DNA of 30,769 nucleotides from NCBI GenBank assembly GCA_946539175.1, contig CAMNHH010000005.1, positions 1 through 30,769 of the forward strand, written 5' to 3'. This DNA is from an uncultured Clostridia bacterium (GTDB taxonomy: Bacteria > Bacillota > Clostridia > Oscillospirales > Oscillospiraceae). A program made the translations under genes and the position numbers. Below, one piece after another: positions 13,466-21,128 of this stretch (within the stretch, counting starts at the first letter, position 1; the number at the start of each line of letters is the position of its first letter). The notes beneath the pieces are model-generated. The model had not been told where the DNA came from and made no database searches. It saw only the letters and a list, made by a program, of their open reading frames with translations.

Positions 13466-15877
13466 CTACTTGACAATCAAATTGACCAGCTTATTGGGAA
13501 CGGCGATTACCTTGAAGACGTTTCCGCCGGCGCGGGCGACGGCCTTTCGGACCCACTCGTCGGCCTGGGCGAAGGACGCCAGCTCCTCGCGGCTCAGATC
13601 CGCAGGGGCCTGGATGGTGCCCTTGGTTTTGCCGTTGATCTGGATGGCGATGGTCAGCTCCTGGTCTTTGCACTTGGCCTCGTCGTACTTGGGCCAGGCG
13701 GACAGGGAGCAGAGGCCCTCGAAGCCCTTCATTTCCCAGAGCTCCTCCGCGATGTGGGGGGCGAAGGGGCTCACCAGCTGCAGCAGGGTCTTCAGCTCCG
13801 CCCGGTTGCAGCCCTTGTCCCCCAGCTGGTTCACCAGGGTCATGAGCTGGGCCAGGGCGGTGTTGGCCTTGAGCTGGTCGATGTCGGACGTAACCTTTCG
13901 GATGGTCTTGTGCATCAGATTCTCGTTGACCTTGGCGTATTCGGTCTCGCCGTCCTCCACGGTCTCGGCCAGGGCCCAGATCTTATCCAGGAAGCGCTTG
14001 CAGCCCTTGACGGAGTTGGCGGCCCAGGCGGCGGGCTTCTCAAAGTCTCCGATGAACATGATATAGGTCCGCATGGTGTCGGCACCGAATTCCTTGATGA
14101 CGTCGGAGGGGTTGATGACGTTGCCCCGGGACTTGGACATCTTGATGCCGCCCTCCCCCAGGATCATGCCGTGTGAGGTGCGCTTGGCATAGGGCTCCTT
14201 GGTGGGCACAACGCCGATGTCATAGAGGAACTTGTGCCAGAAGCGGGAGTAGAGCAGGTGCAGGGTGGTGTGCTCCATGCCGCCGTTGTACCAGTCCACG
14301 GGGGTCCAGCGCTCCAGGGCCTCCCTGGAGGCCAGGGCCTGGTCGTTGTGGGGATCGGTATAGCGCAGGTAGTACCAGTTGGACCCGGCCCACTGGGGCA
14401 TGGTGTCGGTCTCCCGCTTGGCGGGGCCGCCGCAGCAGGGGCAGGTTGTATTCACAAATTCGGGGATGGCGGCCAGGGGGCTCTCGCCGTCGTCGGTCAG
14501 CTCATAGCTCTCCACGTCCGGCAGCAGCAGGGGCAGCTCCTTCTCGTCCATGGGGACCATGCCGCACTTGGGGCAGTGGATGATGGGGATGGGCTCGCCC
14601 CAGTAGCGCTGCCGGGCAAAGACCCAGTCCCGGAGCTTGAAGTTCTTCTTGGCCTCGCCCAGGCCCTTCTCCACCAGCCAGTTGATGATGGCGGTCTTGG
14701 CCTCGGCCACGGAAAGTCCGTTCAGGAAATCGGAATTGACCAGGGTGCCGGTGGCCACGTCGGTAAAGGCGGCCTCCTCCACGTTTCCGCCGGCGATGAC
14801 CTCCACGATGGGCAGGCCGAACTTCTTGGCGAACTCCCAGTCACGGGTGTCGTGGGCGGGCACGGCCATGATGGCGCCGGTGCCGTAGGTGGCCAGCACG
14901 TAGTCGGAGATGAAGATGGGGATTTCCTTGCCGTTGACGGGGTTGACGCCCATGACGCCCCCCAGCTTCACGCCGGTCTTGTCCTTGTTCAGCTCGGTGC
15001 GCTCCATGTCGGACTTGGAGGCGGCGGCCTTCTGATAGGCCCGGACCTCCTCCAGATTGGTGAGCCGGTCGGCCCACTTCTCCACCAGGGCGTGCTCCGG
15101 GGACAGCACCATGTAGGTGGCGCCGAAGAGTGTGTCGGGCCGGGTGGTGTAGACGGTGATCTCGTCGCCCAGGGTGGTGGCGAACTTCACCTGGGCGCCG
15201 TAGGAACGGCCGATCCAGTTGATCTGCTGGGTCTTGACCCGCTCGGGGAAGTTGACCTCCTCCAGATCGTCGATCAGCCGGTCGGCGTAGGCGGTGATCT
15301 TCATCATCCACTGGCTCCGGTCCTTGCGGATCACGGGAGCGCCGCAGCGCTCGCAGACGCCCTCCACCACTTCCTCATTGGCCAGGACGCACTTGCAGGA
15401 GGTACACCAGTTGACGGGCATCTTGGTCTTGTAGGCCAGGCCCTTCTTGAACATCTGCAGGAAGATCCACTGGGTCCACTTGTAATACTTGGGGTCGGTG
15501 GTGTTGACCTCCCGGTCCCAGTCGAAGCTGTAGCCCAGCTCCTGGAGCTGGGAACGGAAGACCCCAACGTTCCGCTCGGTGACGGCACGGGGATGGACGT
15601 GGTTCTTGATGGCGTAGTTCTCCGTGGGCAGGCCAAAGGCGTCGTAGCCCATGGGGAAGAGGACGTTATAGCCCTCCATCCGCTTTTTCCGGGCGATCAC
15701 GTCCATGGCGGTGTAGGGCCGGGCGTGGCCCACGTGGAGGCCCATGCCGGAGGGGAAGGGAAACTCGATCAGACCGTAGAACTTGGGCTTGTCGCTCAGG
15801 TCCTCGGTGCGGTAGGTCTTATGCTCGATCCAGTATTTCTGCCACTTTTGTTCGATTTGTTCAAAGTCGTATTTCAT
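13466..15877 (-). CDS. leuS: Leucine--tRNA ligase
   Basis: Class I aminoacyl-tRNA synthetase that charges tRNA-Leu. The 803-residue product has the HIGH-type motif as HVGH (48-51), two zinc-knuckle-like Cys sets (CTSCKC...CERCG and CPKCG...CPCCGG), and the editing (CP1) domain with TTRPDTLFGATYMVLSPEH and GTGAIMAVPAHDTRDWEFA. The KMSKS loop is at 579-583 (KMSKSRGNV), and an anticodon-binding domain and C-terminal extension follow. The length is normal for bacterial LeuRS. The start at 15877 has GAGGCTGG upstream. No T-box leader is present; the 178-nt gap to rsfS is mostly the hairpin element at 15905-16045. Confidence 0.98.
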   Translation of the reverse strand: MKYDFEQIEQKWQKYWIEHKTYRTEDLSDKPKFYGLIEFPFPSGMGLHVGHARPYTAMDVIARKKRMEGYNVLFPMGYDAFGLPTENYAIKNHVHPRAVTERNVGVFRSQLQELGYSFDWDREVNTTDPKYYKWTQWIFLQMFKKGLAYKTKMPVNWCTSCKCVLANEEVVEGVCERCGAPVIRKDRSQWMMKITAYADRLIDDLEEVNFPERVKTQQINWIGRSYGAQVKFATTLGDEITVYTTRPDTLFGATYMVLSPEHALVEKWADRLTNLEEVRAYQKAAASKSDMERTELNKDKTGVKLGGVMGVNPVNGKEIPIFISDYVLATYGTGAIMAVPAHDTRDWEFAKKFGLPIVEVIAGGNVEEAAFTDVATGTLVNSDFLNGLSVAEAKTAIINWLVEKGLGEAKKNFKLRDWVFARQRYWGEPIPIIHCPKCGMVPMDEKELPLLLPDVESYELTDDGESPLAAIPEFVNTTCPCCGGPAKRETDTMPQWAGSNWYYLRYTDPHNDQALASREALERWTPVDWYNGGMEHTTLHLLYSRFWHKFLYDIGVVPTKEPYAKRTSHGMILGEGGIKMSKSRGNVINPSDVIKEFGADTMRTYIMFIGDFEKPAAWAANSVKGCKRFLDKIWALAETVEDGETEYAKVNENLMHKTIRKVTSDIDQLKANTALAQLMTLVNQLGDKGCNRAELKTLLQLVSPFAPHIAEELWEMKGFEGLCSLSAWPKYDEAKCKDQELTIAIQINGKTKGTIQAPADLSREELASFAQADEWVRKAVARAGGNVFKVIAVPNKLVNLIVK

Positions 15878-15904
15878 GTTTCCAGCCTCTTATATTCTGA
15901 GTAT

Positions 15905-16045
15905 GTAGGGACGAGCCGCGCTCGTCCGGCATTCGGAACGAATGCAATTTGCCGAAGGCAAATCCATTGATGCAATCGGCTGCGTGAAATCGCCCGCCGG
16001 GCGAACGTTTGCTGTGCAAACCGGACAAGCACTGCTTGTCCCTAC
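15905..16045. repeat. MITE-like hairpin element with 25-bp terminal inverted repeats
   Basis: The ends 15905-15929 and 16021-16045 are inverted copies matching at 21 of 25 positions; both begin or end GTAGGGAC/GTCCCTAC. Each end is itself a perfect hairpin (GGACGAGC/GCTCGTCC and GGACAAGC/GCTTGTCC, 8-bp stems, 3-nt loops). Inside are three more perfect small hairpins: GCATTCG/CGAATGC, ATTTGCC/GGCAAAT and CGCCC/GGGCG. There is no open reading frame and no clear target duplication. It fills the gap between rsfS and leuS. The structure is seen directly; calling it a non-autonomous repeat is inference. Confidence 0.75.
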
Positions 16046-16055
16046 GTTCATTTTC

Positions 16056-16397
16056 TCAATCGAGCGCCACGGGACGGGCGTCGTTCCACAGCCGTTCCAG
16101 ATCGTAGAAGGCGCGGGTCTCGTCGGTGAAGACGTGGCAGACCAGGCTGCCGAAGTCCAGCAGAACCCAGGTGCCGCTGCGATGGCCCTCCCGGTGCAGC
16201 AGGGGCTCGCCGCAGGCGTCCACCGCCTCCTCCAGGGCGTCGCAAAGGGTCTTGACGTGGGTGTTGGAGGTGCCGGTGCAGATCAGGAAGTACTCGGCCA
16301 GCGTGGTGACCTCGGTGACCTCCAGAAGCTTGATGTGCAGGCCCTTCTTTTCCTCCAGGGCCTTGGCCGCGGTCAGGGCGATTTCTTTGGTCGTCAT
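16056..16397 (-). CDS. rsfS: Ribosomal silencing factor RsfS
   Basis: RsfS binds ribosomal protein uL14 and blocks joining of the subunits during starvation. The 113-residue product has the family pattern: MTTKEIALTAAKALEEKKG, LLEVTEVTTLAEYFLICTGTSNTHVKTLCDALEE, the HREGHRSGTWVLLDFGSLVCHVF core and DETRAFYDLERLWNDA at the end. The start at 16397 follows AAAGGAGG eight bases upstream; the longer open frame to 16472 is leader. Its place after nadD-yqeK is typical for Firmicutes. Confidence 0.97.
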   Translation of the reverse strand: MTTKEIALTAAKALEEKKGLHIKLLEVTEVTTLAEYFLICTGTSNTHVKTLCDALEEAVDACGEPLLHREGHRSGTWVLLDFGSLVCHVFTDETRAFYDLERLWNDARPVALD

Positions 16398-16472
16398 GTC
16401 AGAATCCTCCTTTTTTTCGGGAGTAGATTGTATGTTTGGGGTACGGCGGGCGCCATACGGGCGCCGGGGCAA

Positions 16473-17273
16473 TCAGAAGATCTCGCCCAGCACGTCGGAG
16501 GCCACGGCGTAGAAGGTCATGGCGGTGAGCAGCAGGGAGATCAGCAGCAGGAAGCTGCCCTTCAGCCAGCCGGGAACGCCGACGCTCTCATCCTCCTGCA
16601 GCTCCTCGAATTCCTCCGGGGCGGCCTGCAGGTCCTGGGGGGTGATGCGGGACACGGGACGGGGGGCGGGACGGGACGGGGCGCGCTGCTCCGCTCCGGC
16701 GTCGCGGACAGGGGCGGGACGGTTCCGCTTGTCGGGCTCCCCAATCAGGGCGTAGAGCTCCGCCAGCAGCTGCTCGTCGTCCACCGCGTCCCGGGCGTAG
16801 CGGCCGGTGGGCTCCTTGGCGGCGGTCTCCACCGCGGCGGCCACGGAGGCATAGCTCACGGAGGCCAGGGGCTTCTCCTCCGCTCCCTGCTCCTCGGCAG
16901 GAGCTTCCGTGTTTTCTTCCGCGGCAGGGGACTCCGCCGGGGAGGCTTCGGCGGCGGGGGGCTCCGCCACAGGGCTTTCTTCGGCGGGGGCTTCCGCCGC
17001 CGGGGCAGGGGCCTCTGCCGCTTCCTCCGGGACGGGGGCTTCCGCCGCCGGGCTCTGCTCCGCCAGGGCGGCGGTCTCCGCCACGGGCAGGGTATTGGTG
17101 GCGCCCTTCAGCGCGGGCATTTCCTCCCGCGGGCGGGCCTCCAGCTCCCCCTCGATGTCCAGCACCAGCTTTCCGTCCTTCCGATCCGTGGGCTCGCTCA
17201 GGGGGGCTTCCGGCTGGGCGGAGTACTCCTCCGGGGATGCGGCGTTATGTTTTCCAAAGAGTTTCACGGTCAT
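16473..17273 (-). CDS. Ala/Pro/Glu-rich single-pass anchored protein, unknown
   Basis: Not assignable to a known family by eye. The 266-residue product starts MTVKLFGKHN and has a long disordered stretch (about 60-145) built from irregular PAEE, EAPA and AAEAP units. Two sequence-complex islands follow (GRYARDAVDDEQLLAELYAL and SRITPQDLQAAPEEFEELQED), then a single hydrophobic helix near the C-terminus (about 238-257) with only some nine residues beyond it. This predicts a tail-anchored, mostly cytoplasmic protein. The start overlaps the nadD-yqeK stop by 4 nt (ATGA), so it is expressed with the cluster. In other Firmicutes a LytR-CpsA-Psr protein can occupy this slot; no such domain is visible here. 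Confidence 0.8.
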   Translation of the reverse strand: MTVKLFGKHNAASPEEYSAQPEAPLSEPTDRKDGKLVLDIEGELEARPREEMPALKGATNTLPVAETAALAEQSPAAEAPVPEEAAEAPAPAAEAPAEESPVAEPPAAEASPAESPAAEENTEAPAEEQGAEEKPLASVSYASVAAAVETAAKEPTGRYARDAVDDEQLLAELYALIGEPDKRNRPAPVRDAGAEQRAPSRPAPRPVSRITPQDLQAAPEEFEELQEDESVGVPGWLKGSFLLLISLLLTAMTFYAVASDVLGEIF

Positions 17274-18463
17274 TGACTCCTCTCGGTAAGATTTCTGTAG
17301 TATTCCAGGGCCTCCAGGGAATCCGGGTCCACGGTCCTCCCCTGCTGCCTCAGGTGGGAGACGGACTGCTCCAGTCCCCGGTACACGGCGGCGTCCAGGT
17401 CGGTCCAGACCAGCTCCCGCAGGCGCTCCACGCCGGGGAACGCCCGGTTGGGCTCCATATAGTCAGCGATATACAGGATCTTTTCCAGCAGGCGCATGCC
17501 CGCCCGGCCGGTGGTGTGCCACCAGATGGCCTGGACCAGCGCCTCGGATTCTCCGAAGACGGCCCGGGCCACCAGGGCGCCGGTCTTGGCGTGCAGCAGC
17601 TTGGGATTGTCCCGCTGGAGCTGTGTGAGCATCATAGCATATTTTTCGCAGATATGCAACTGTTCCTTTGGCCCCAGGGCCTTGGTGATATCGTGGAGCA
17701 GGCCGGCCCGGTAGGCCTCGGTTTCGTCGGCCCCATAGCGGGCAGCCAGCTTCCGGGCGGTCTCGGCGGTGCCGAGCACGTGGGGGCGGCGCTTCTCATC
17801 GTGGAGGGGCAGGGCCAGCCGGAGCAGTCCTTCCTCCGACAGGCCCCGCAGGGCGCCGTCGGTGAGATACCAGCCCTTTTCCAGGATCAGCCGCTCCGTC
17901 TCCGGCTCCAGGAAGGCCGGGGCCCCAAAGGCCAGCAGACGGCGGACCGTGGTGGAGGAGATCTGGATGCAGCTGTTTTCCACCGGCAGCACCCGGGCCC
18001 CCATCCCCTGCTCCAGCCGTTGCTTCTCCGCCAGGACCCTGGACCAGGTCAGAGCGTCCTCGTCCCGGTGCATCACAGCCAAAACCGCCAGCCGGGCGAT
18101 GCGCTCCGGCTGATACCAGGTGGAAAAGCTCAGGAACATATCCGTTCCCATGATCAGAAACAGCTCGTCCTCGGGGCAGGCGGCGGAGAGCTCCGCCAGG
18201 GTATCCACGGTATAGCTCTTCCCTGCCCGGCGCAGCTCCAGGTCGCAGAGCTCCGCCTTCGGGATGCCGCCGAAGGCCGTCCGGCACAGGTCCAGACGCT
18301 GCTCCGGGCCGGGGCTCCCGGCGGCCAGGGTCTTATGGGGCGGGTCGGAGGCCGGAACGATCAGCAGCCGGTCCAGGGCCAGGGCGCCGATCAGCTCCTT
18401 TGCCGCCAGAACGTGACCTGTGTGGGGCGGATTGTAGCTGCCGCCGTAAACGCCGATCCTCAT
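17270..18463 (-). CDS. nadD: NadD-YqeK fusion: nicotinate-nucleotide adenylyltransferase plus HD phosphohydrolase
   Basis: A 397-residue two-domain protein. Residues 1 to about 195 are NadD, which makes deamido-NAD from nicotinate mononucleotide and ATP: GVYGGSYNPPHTGHVLAA holds the (H/T)xGH motif and ISSTTVR (168-174) the second nucleotidyltransferase motif. From about 210 it is YqeK, an HD-domain hydrolase of diadenosine tetraphosphate: His218, the HD pair in AGLLHDITKAL (237-238), IWWHTTGRAGM and LLEKILYIADYMEPNR. In Bacillus these are separate adjacent genes. The start at 18463 follows GCGAGGA and overlaps the yhbY stop as ATGA. Both active sites look intact. Confidence 0.93.
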   Translation of the reverse strand: MRIGVYGGSYNPPHTGHVLAAKELIGALALDRLLIVPASDPPHKTLAAGSPGPEQRLDLCRTAFGGIPKAELCDLELRRAGKSYTVDTLAELSAACPEDELFLIMGTDMFLSFSTWYQPERIARLAVLAVMHRDEDALTWSRVLAEKQRLEQGMGARVLPVENSCIQISSTTVRRLLAFGAPAFLEPETERLILEKGWYLTDGALRGLSEEGLLRLALPLHDEKRRPHVLGTAETARKLAARYGADETEAYRAGLLHDITKALGPKEQLHICEKYAMMLTQLQRDNPKLLHAKTGALVARAVFGESEALVQAIWWHTTGRAGMRLLEKILYIADYMEPNRAFPGVERLRELVWTDLDAAVYRGLEQSVSHLRQQGRTVDPDSLEALEYYRNLTERSQ

Positions 18464-18906
18464 TCCTCGCCATCCTGTTCCGCCCGACGCTTTTGCCGGG
18501 CAAACTCGATGGCGGCCTGCTTGAAGTACTCGTTCTTCCGCTCCCGGGCAGCCTTGGCTGCGGCGCGGCGTCTCTGGGCTCCGGCCCGGACGGGGTTGAC
18601 CTTCAGTCTGGGATGAGCGGTGCCGGTCTTTTTGGCCAGGGTCTCGGAGTGACGCCAGACCACGAATTTGCTGCCCACGCACTGGATGCCCTCGGCCCCC
18701 AGGGCCTGGCAGAGCTGGTCGCTGACCTCCCGGGCCGTCATCAGGGCGGTCTCCAGGACCTTGCCCTTCACCAGCTCCCGGGCCTCCAGCTGCCGGTCCA
18801 GCTCCTGGATCAGGGTGTCGGTGACCCCCTCCTTGCCCACCATCAGGGTGGTGTCCAGCTCGTTTGCCTTTGCGCGGAGCTCGGCTCTCTGCTTGCTTGT
18901 CATCAT
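18460..18906 (-). CDS. yhbY: YhbY/CRM-domain RNA-binding protein with basic tail
   Basis: The first 97 or so of the 148 residues are the CRM (YhbY) fold, which binds ribosome assembly intermediates: LTSKQRAELRAKAN-like start, TTLMVGKEGVTDTLIQELDRQLEARELVKGKVLE (the GxxG-type loop as VGKEG), and IQCVGSKFVVWRHSE. After HPRLKVNPVR a Lys/Arg/Ala-rich helical tail of about 45 residues (AQRRRAAAKAARERKNEYFKQ) exceeds the usual length of about 97. Two adjacent ATGs (18906 and 18903) overlap the rdgB stop. It may help 50S assembly. Confidence 0.92.
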   Translation of the reverse strand: MMTSKQRAELRAKANELDTTLMVGKEGVTDTLIQELDRQLEARELVKGKVLETALMTAREVSDQLCQALGAEGIQCVGSKFVVWRHSETLAKKTGTAHPRLKVNPVRAGAQRRRAAAKAARERKNEYFKQAAIEFARQKRRAEQDGEE

Positions 18907-19496
18907 ACTTGTTCCTCCAGCATTTGTTCCAATCTGGTCAGGGCCCTGGCCCGGTGGGAAATTCTGTTCTTTTCGGCGGCGCCCATCTGGGCGAAGGTGC
19001 AGCCGTGGGAGGGGACGAAGAACACCGGGTCGTAGCCGAAGCCGTCCTCGCCCCTGGGCTCAAAGGTGATCAGACCCTCGCAGCTGCCCCGGGCCGTCAG
19101 CTTGCGGCCGTCCGGGTACAGCAGGGTGATGACGCAGACGAAGCGGGCGGTGCGCTCCTCGGCACGGATGCCCCGCAGATTCCGCAGCAGGTGGTTCAGC
19201 CGGTCCCGGTCCGTGACGCAGTCCGGCGCCCCGTAGCGGGCGGAGTAGATGCCGGGGGCGCCCCCCAGCACGTCCACGCAGAGGCCGGAATCGTCCGCGA
19301 TGGCGGGCAGGCCGGTGGCCTCCATGACGGCCCGGGCCTTCAACTCCGAGTTCTCCTCAAAGCTCTCGCCGGTCTCGTCCACGTCGATCTGCAGGCCCAG
19401 CTCCGACTGCAGCACCAGCTCCATGTCGTATTGGGCCAGGATGGCCTGGATCTCCGCCAGCTTGTGTTTGTTTTGTGAGGCAAGGATCACTTTCAT
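18903..19496 (-). CDS. rdgB: XTP/dITP diphosphatase (RdgB/HAM1)
   Basis: House-cleaning pyrophosphatase that hydrolyses XTP, ITP and dITP so that deaminated purines are not put into nucleic acids. The 197-residue product shows the family motifs in order: VILASQNKHKLAEI at the N-terminus, ETGESFEENSELKA, IADDSGLCVDVLGGAPGIYSARY, then FEPRGEDGFGYDPVFFVP, TFAQMGAAEKNRISHRARAL near the end. The start at 19496 overlaps the rph stop by 4 nt (ATGA); ten further in-frame codons upstream lie inside rph. The rph-rdgB pairing is common in Firmicutes. Confidence 0.97.
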   Translation of the reverse strand: MKVILASQNKHKLAEIQAILAQYDMELVLQSELGLQIDVDETGESFEENSELKARAVMEATGLPAIADDSGLCVDVLGGAPGIYSARYGAPDCVTDRDRLNHLLRNLRGIRAEERTARFVCVITLLYPDGRKLTARGSCEGLITFEPRGEDGFGYDPVFFVPSHGCTFAQMGAAEKNRISHRARALTRLEQMLEEQV

Positions 19497-20212
19497 ATCG
19501 TCACGTACCTTTTCAGCAATTCGCACAGCTCCCGGTTGCCCTTTTCGCAGAGGGCCAGCAGCCGGAGCTGCTCTTCTTTCGTGTAGGGGCGGGCCTCGCC
19601 GGTGGACTGCAGCTCGATGATCCTGCCGTCGGCGGTCATGACGCAGTTCATATCCACCATGGCCCGGCTGTCCTCCTCATAGCAGAGGTCCAGCAGGGCT
19701 TGATTGTCCACGATCCCGGCGGAAACGCCGCTGAGATAGCTCTTCAGGGGCATGCGCTCCAGCTCGCCCCGCTCCACCAGGCGTCTGCAGGCAAAGGCCA
19801 GGGCCAGAAAGCCGCCGGTGACGGAGGCGGTGCGGGTGCCCCCGTCTCCCTGCAGCACGTCGCAGTCAATGATGACGGTCCGCTCCCCCAGCGCCAGCAG
19901 ATCCGTGGCGCTGCGGAGGCTGCGGCCGATGAGCCGCTGGATTTCGGCGCTGCGGGAGGAGAGCTTCAGCTTGGCGATGTCCCGCTTGGAGCGCTCCCGG
20001 TTGGCCCGGGGCAGCATGGAATATTCCGCGGTGACCCAGCCGCCCTGCCGCACGTGGGGCGGCACCCGGTCCTCCACGGAGGCGTTGCACAGCACCAGGG
20101 TGCTGCCCATCTGGATCAGACAGGAGCCCTCGGCAAACTTGGTAAAATTGGGGGTGATGGTGATGGGACGAAGCTCGTCCGCTTTGCGTCCGTCAATGCG
20201 CTTCTGTTCCAT
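19493..20212 (-). CDS. rph: Ribonuclease PH
   Basis: Phosphate-dependent 3'-to-5' exoribonuclease that trims tRNA precursors. The 239-residue length is standard. Family marks are RIDGRKADELRPI, AEGSCLIQMGSTLVLCNASVE, WVTAEYSMLPRAN, SSRSAEIQRLIGRSLR and the phosphate-binding region DCDVLQGDGGTRTASVTG, then ALLDLCYEEDSRAMVDMN. The start lies 1 nt after the ftsY stop; GGAGG is 13 nt away within the ftsY end, so expression probably relies on coupling. Confidence 0.98.
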   Translation of the reverse strand: MEQKRIDGRKADELRPITITPNFTKFAEGSCLIQMGSTLVLCNASVEDRVPPHVRQGGWVTAEYSMLPRANRERSKRDIAKLKLSSRSAEIQRLIGRSLRSATDLLALGERTVIIDCDVLQGDGGTRTASVTGGFLALAFACRRLVERGELERMPLKSYLSGVSAGIVDNQALLDLCYEEDSRAMVDMNCVMTADGRIIELQSTGEARPYTKEEQLRLLALCEKGNRELCELLKRYVTI

Positions 20213-20213
20213 A

Positions 20214-21107
20214 TCAGATCAGAGCCTCCACGAATTCCCGGGCGTTAAAGGGCATAAGGTCGTCGATGCCTTCGCCCACGCCGATGTATTTCACGGGGAT
20301 TTGCAGGGCGTCCGCCACGGCGATCACGATGCCGCCCTTGGCGGTGCCGTCCAGCTTGGTCAGCACGATGCCGGTGACGCCGGCGATCTGCCGGAACTGC
20401 CTGGCCTGGATCAGACCGTTCTGGCCGGTGGTGGCGTCAAGCACCAGCAGGACCTCCTTGCTGCTGTCGGGCAGCTCCCGGTTGATGACCCGGCTGATCT
20501 TGCCCAGCTCGTTCATGAGGTTGGCCTTGTTGTGGAGCCGTCCGGCGGTGTCGCAGATGATCACGTCCACGCCCCGGGCCTTGGCGGCGGAGATGCCGTC
20601 GTAGACCACGGAGGCCGGGTCCGCCCCCTCGTGCTGCCGTACCAGCTCAACCCCGGCCCGGTTGGCCCAGATCTCCAGCTGATCCGCCGCCGCGGCCCGG
20701 AAGGTATCCGCCGCACAGAGCAGGACCCGCTTGCCTTCCGCCGCCAGCTGGTTGGCCAGCTTACCGATGGTGGTGGTCTTGCCCACGCCGTTGACGCCGA
20801 TCACCAGGATCACCGCGGGCTTGCTGTCCAGCTTCAGCGCCGGGCTGCCCACGTTCAGGGTCTCGGTGAGGATGTCCGCCAGGCCGCCTCGCACCCGCTC
20901 GGGGGTGGTGAGCATCTTGTCGTAGGCCTCGGCCTTCAGCCGCTCCACGGTCCGGGAGGCGATGTCCACGCCCAGATCCGCCAGGATCAGCCGTTCCTCC
21001 AGCTCGTCGTAGAACTCGTCGTCCACCTCGTATTCGCCGGCGAAGAGTCCGCTGATGGCGTTGCGGGTCTTGGTCAGGCCCTTTTTGATTTTTTCAAAGA
21101 ATCCCAT
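20214..21107 (-). CDS. ftsY: Signal recognition particle receptor FtsY
   Basis: GTPase that docks SRP-ribosome complexes at the membrane. The 297-residue product has a short N-terminal region (GFFEKIKKGLTKTRNAISG) without the long acidic A domain of E. coli, then the N domain and the SRP GTPase G domain. Motifs are GVNGVGKTTT (104-113), DTFRAAAADQL, the DTAGR switch (186-190), TKLDG (250-254) and the closing YIGVGEGIDDLMPFNAREFVEAL. GCGAGGAT precedes the ATG. It follows smc by 21 nt, an arrangement conserved in Firmicutes. Confidence 0.98.
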   Translation of the reverse strand: MGFFEKIKKGLTKTRNAISGLFAGEYEVDDEFYDELEERLILADLGVDIASRTVERLKAEAYDKMLTTPERVRGGLADILTETLNVGSPALKLDSKPAVILVIGVNGVGKTTTIGKLANQLAAEGKRVLLCAADTFRAAAADQLEIWANRAGVELVRQHEGADPASVVYDGISAAKARGVDVIICDTAGRLHNKANLMNELGKISRVINRELPDSSKEVLLVLDATTGQNGLIQARQFRQIAGVTGIVLTKLDGTAKGGIVIAVADALQIPVKYIGVGEGIDDLMPFNAREFVEALI

Positions 21108-21128
21108 AATTTTATCCTCGCAATATGA

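Noticed and set aside
14234..15970. A 578-codon plus-strand open frame inside leuS
   Set aside because: Shadow of leuS, Gly/His/Val-rich without motifs; leuS is certain.
15878..16055. T-box leader for leuS
   Set aside because: Expected in many Firmicutes, but no T-box sequence or specifier stem is present; the gap is taken by the inverted-repeat element.
16909..17289. Short-period DNA repeat array in the Pro/Ala/Glu-rich gene
   Set aside because: The repeats are irregular codon-level PAE/EAP units with varying spacing, not a tandem array or CRISPR.
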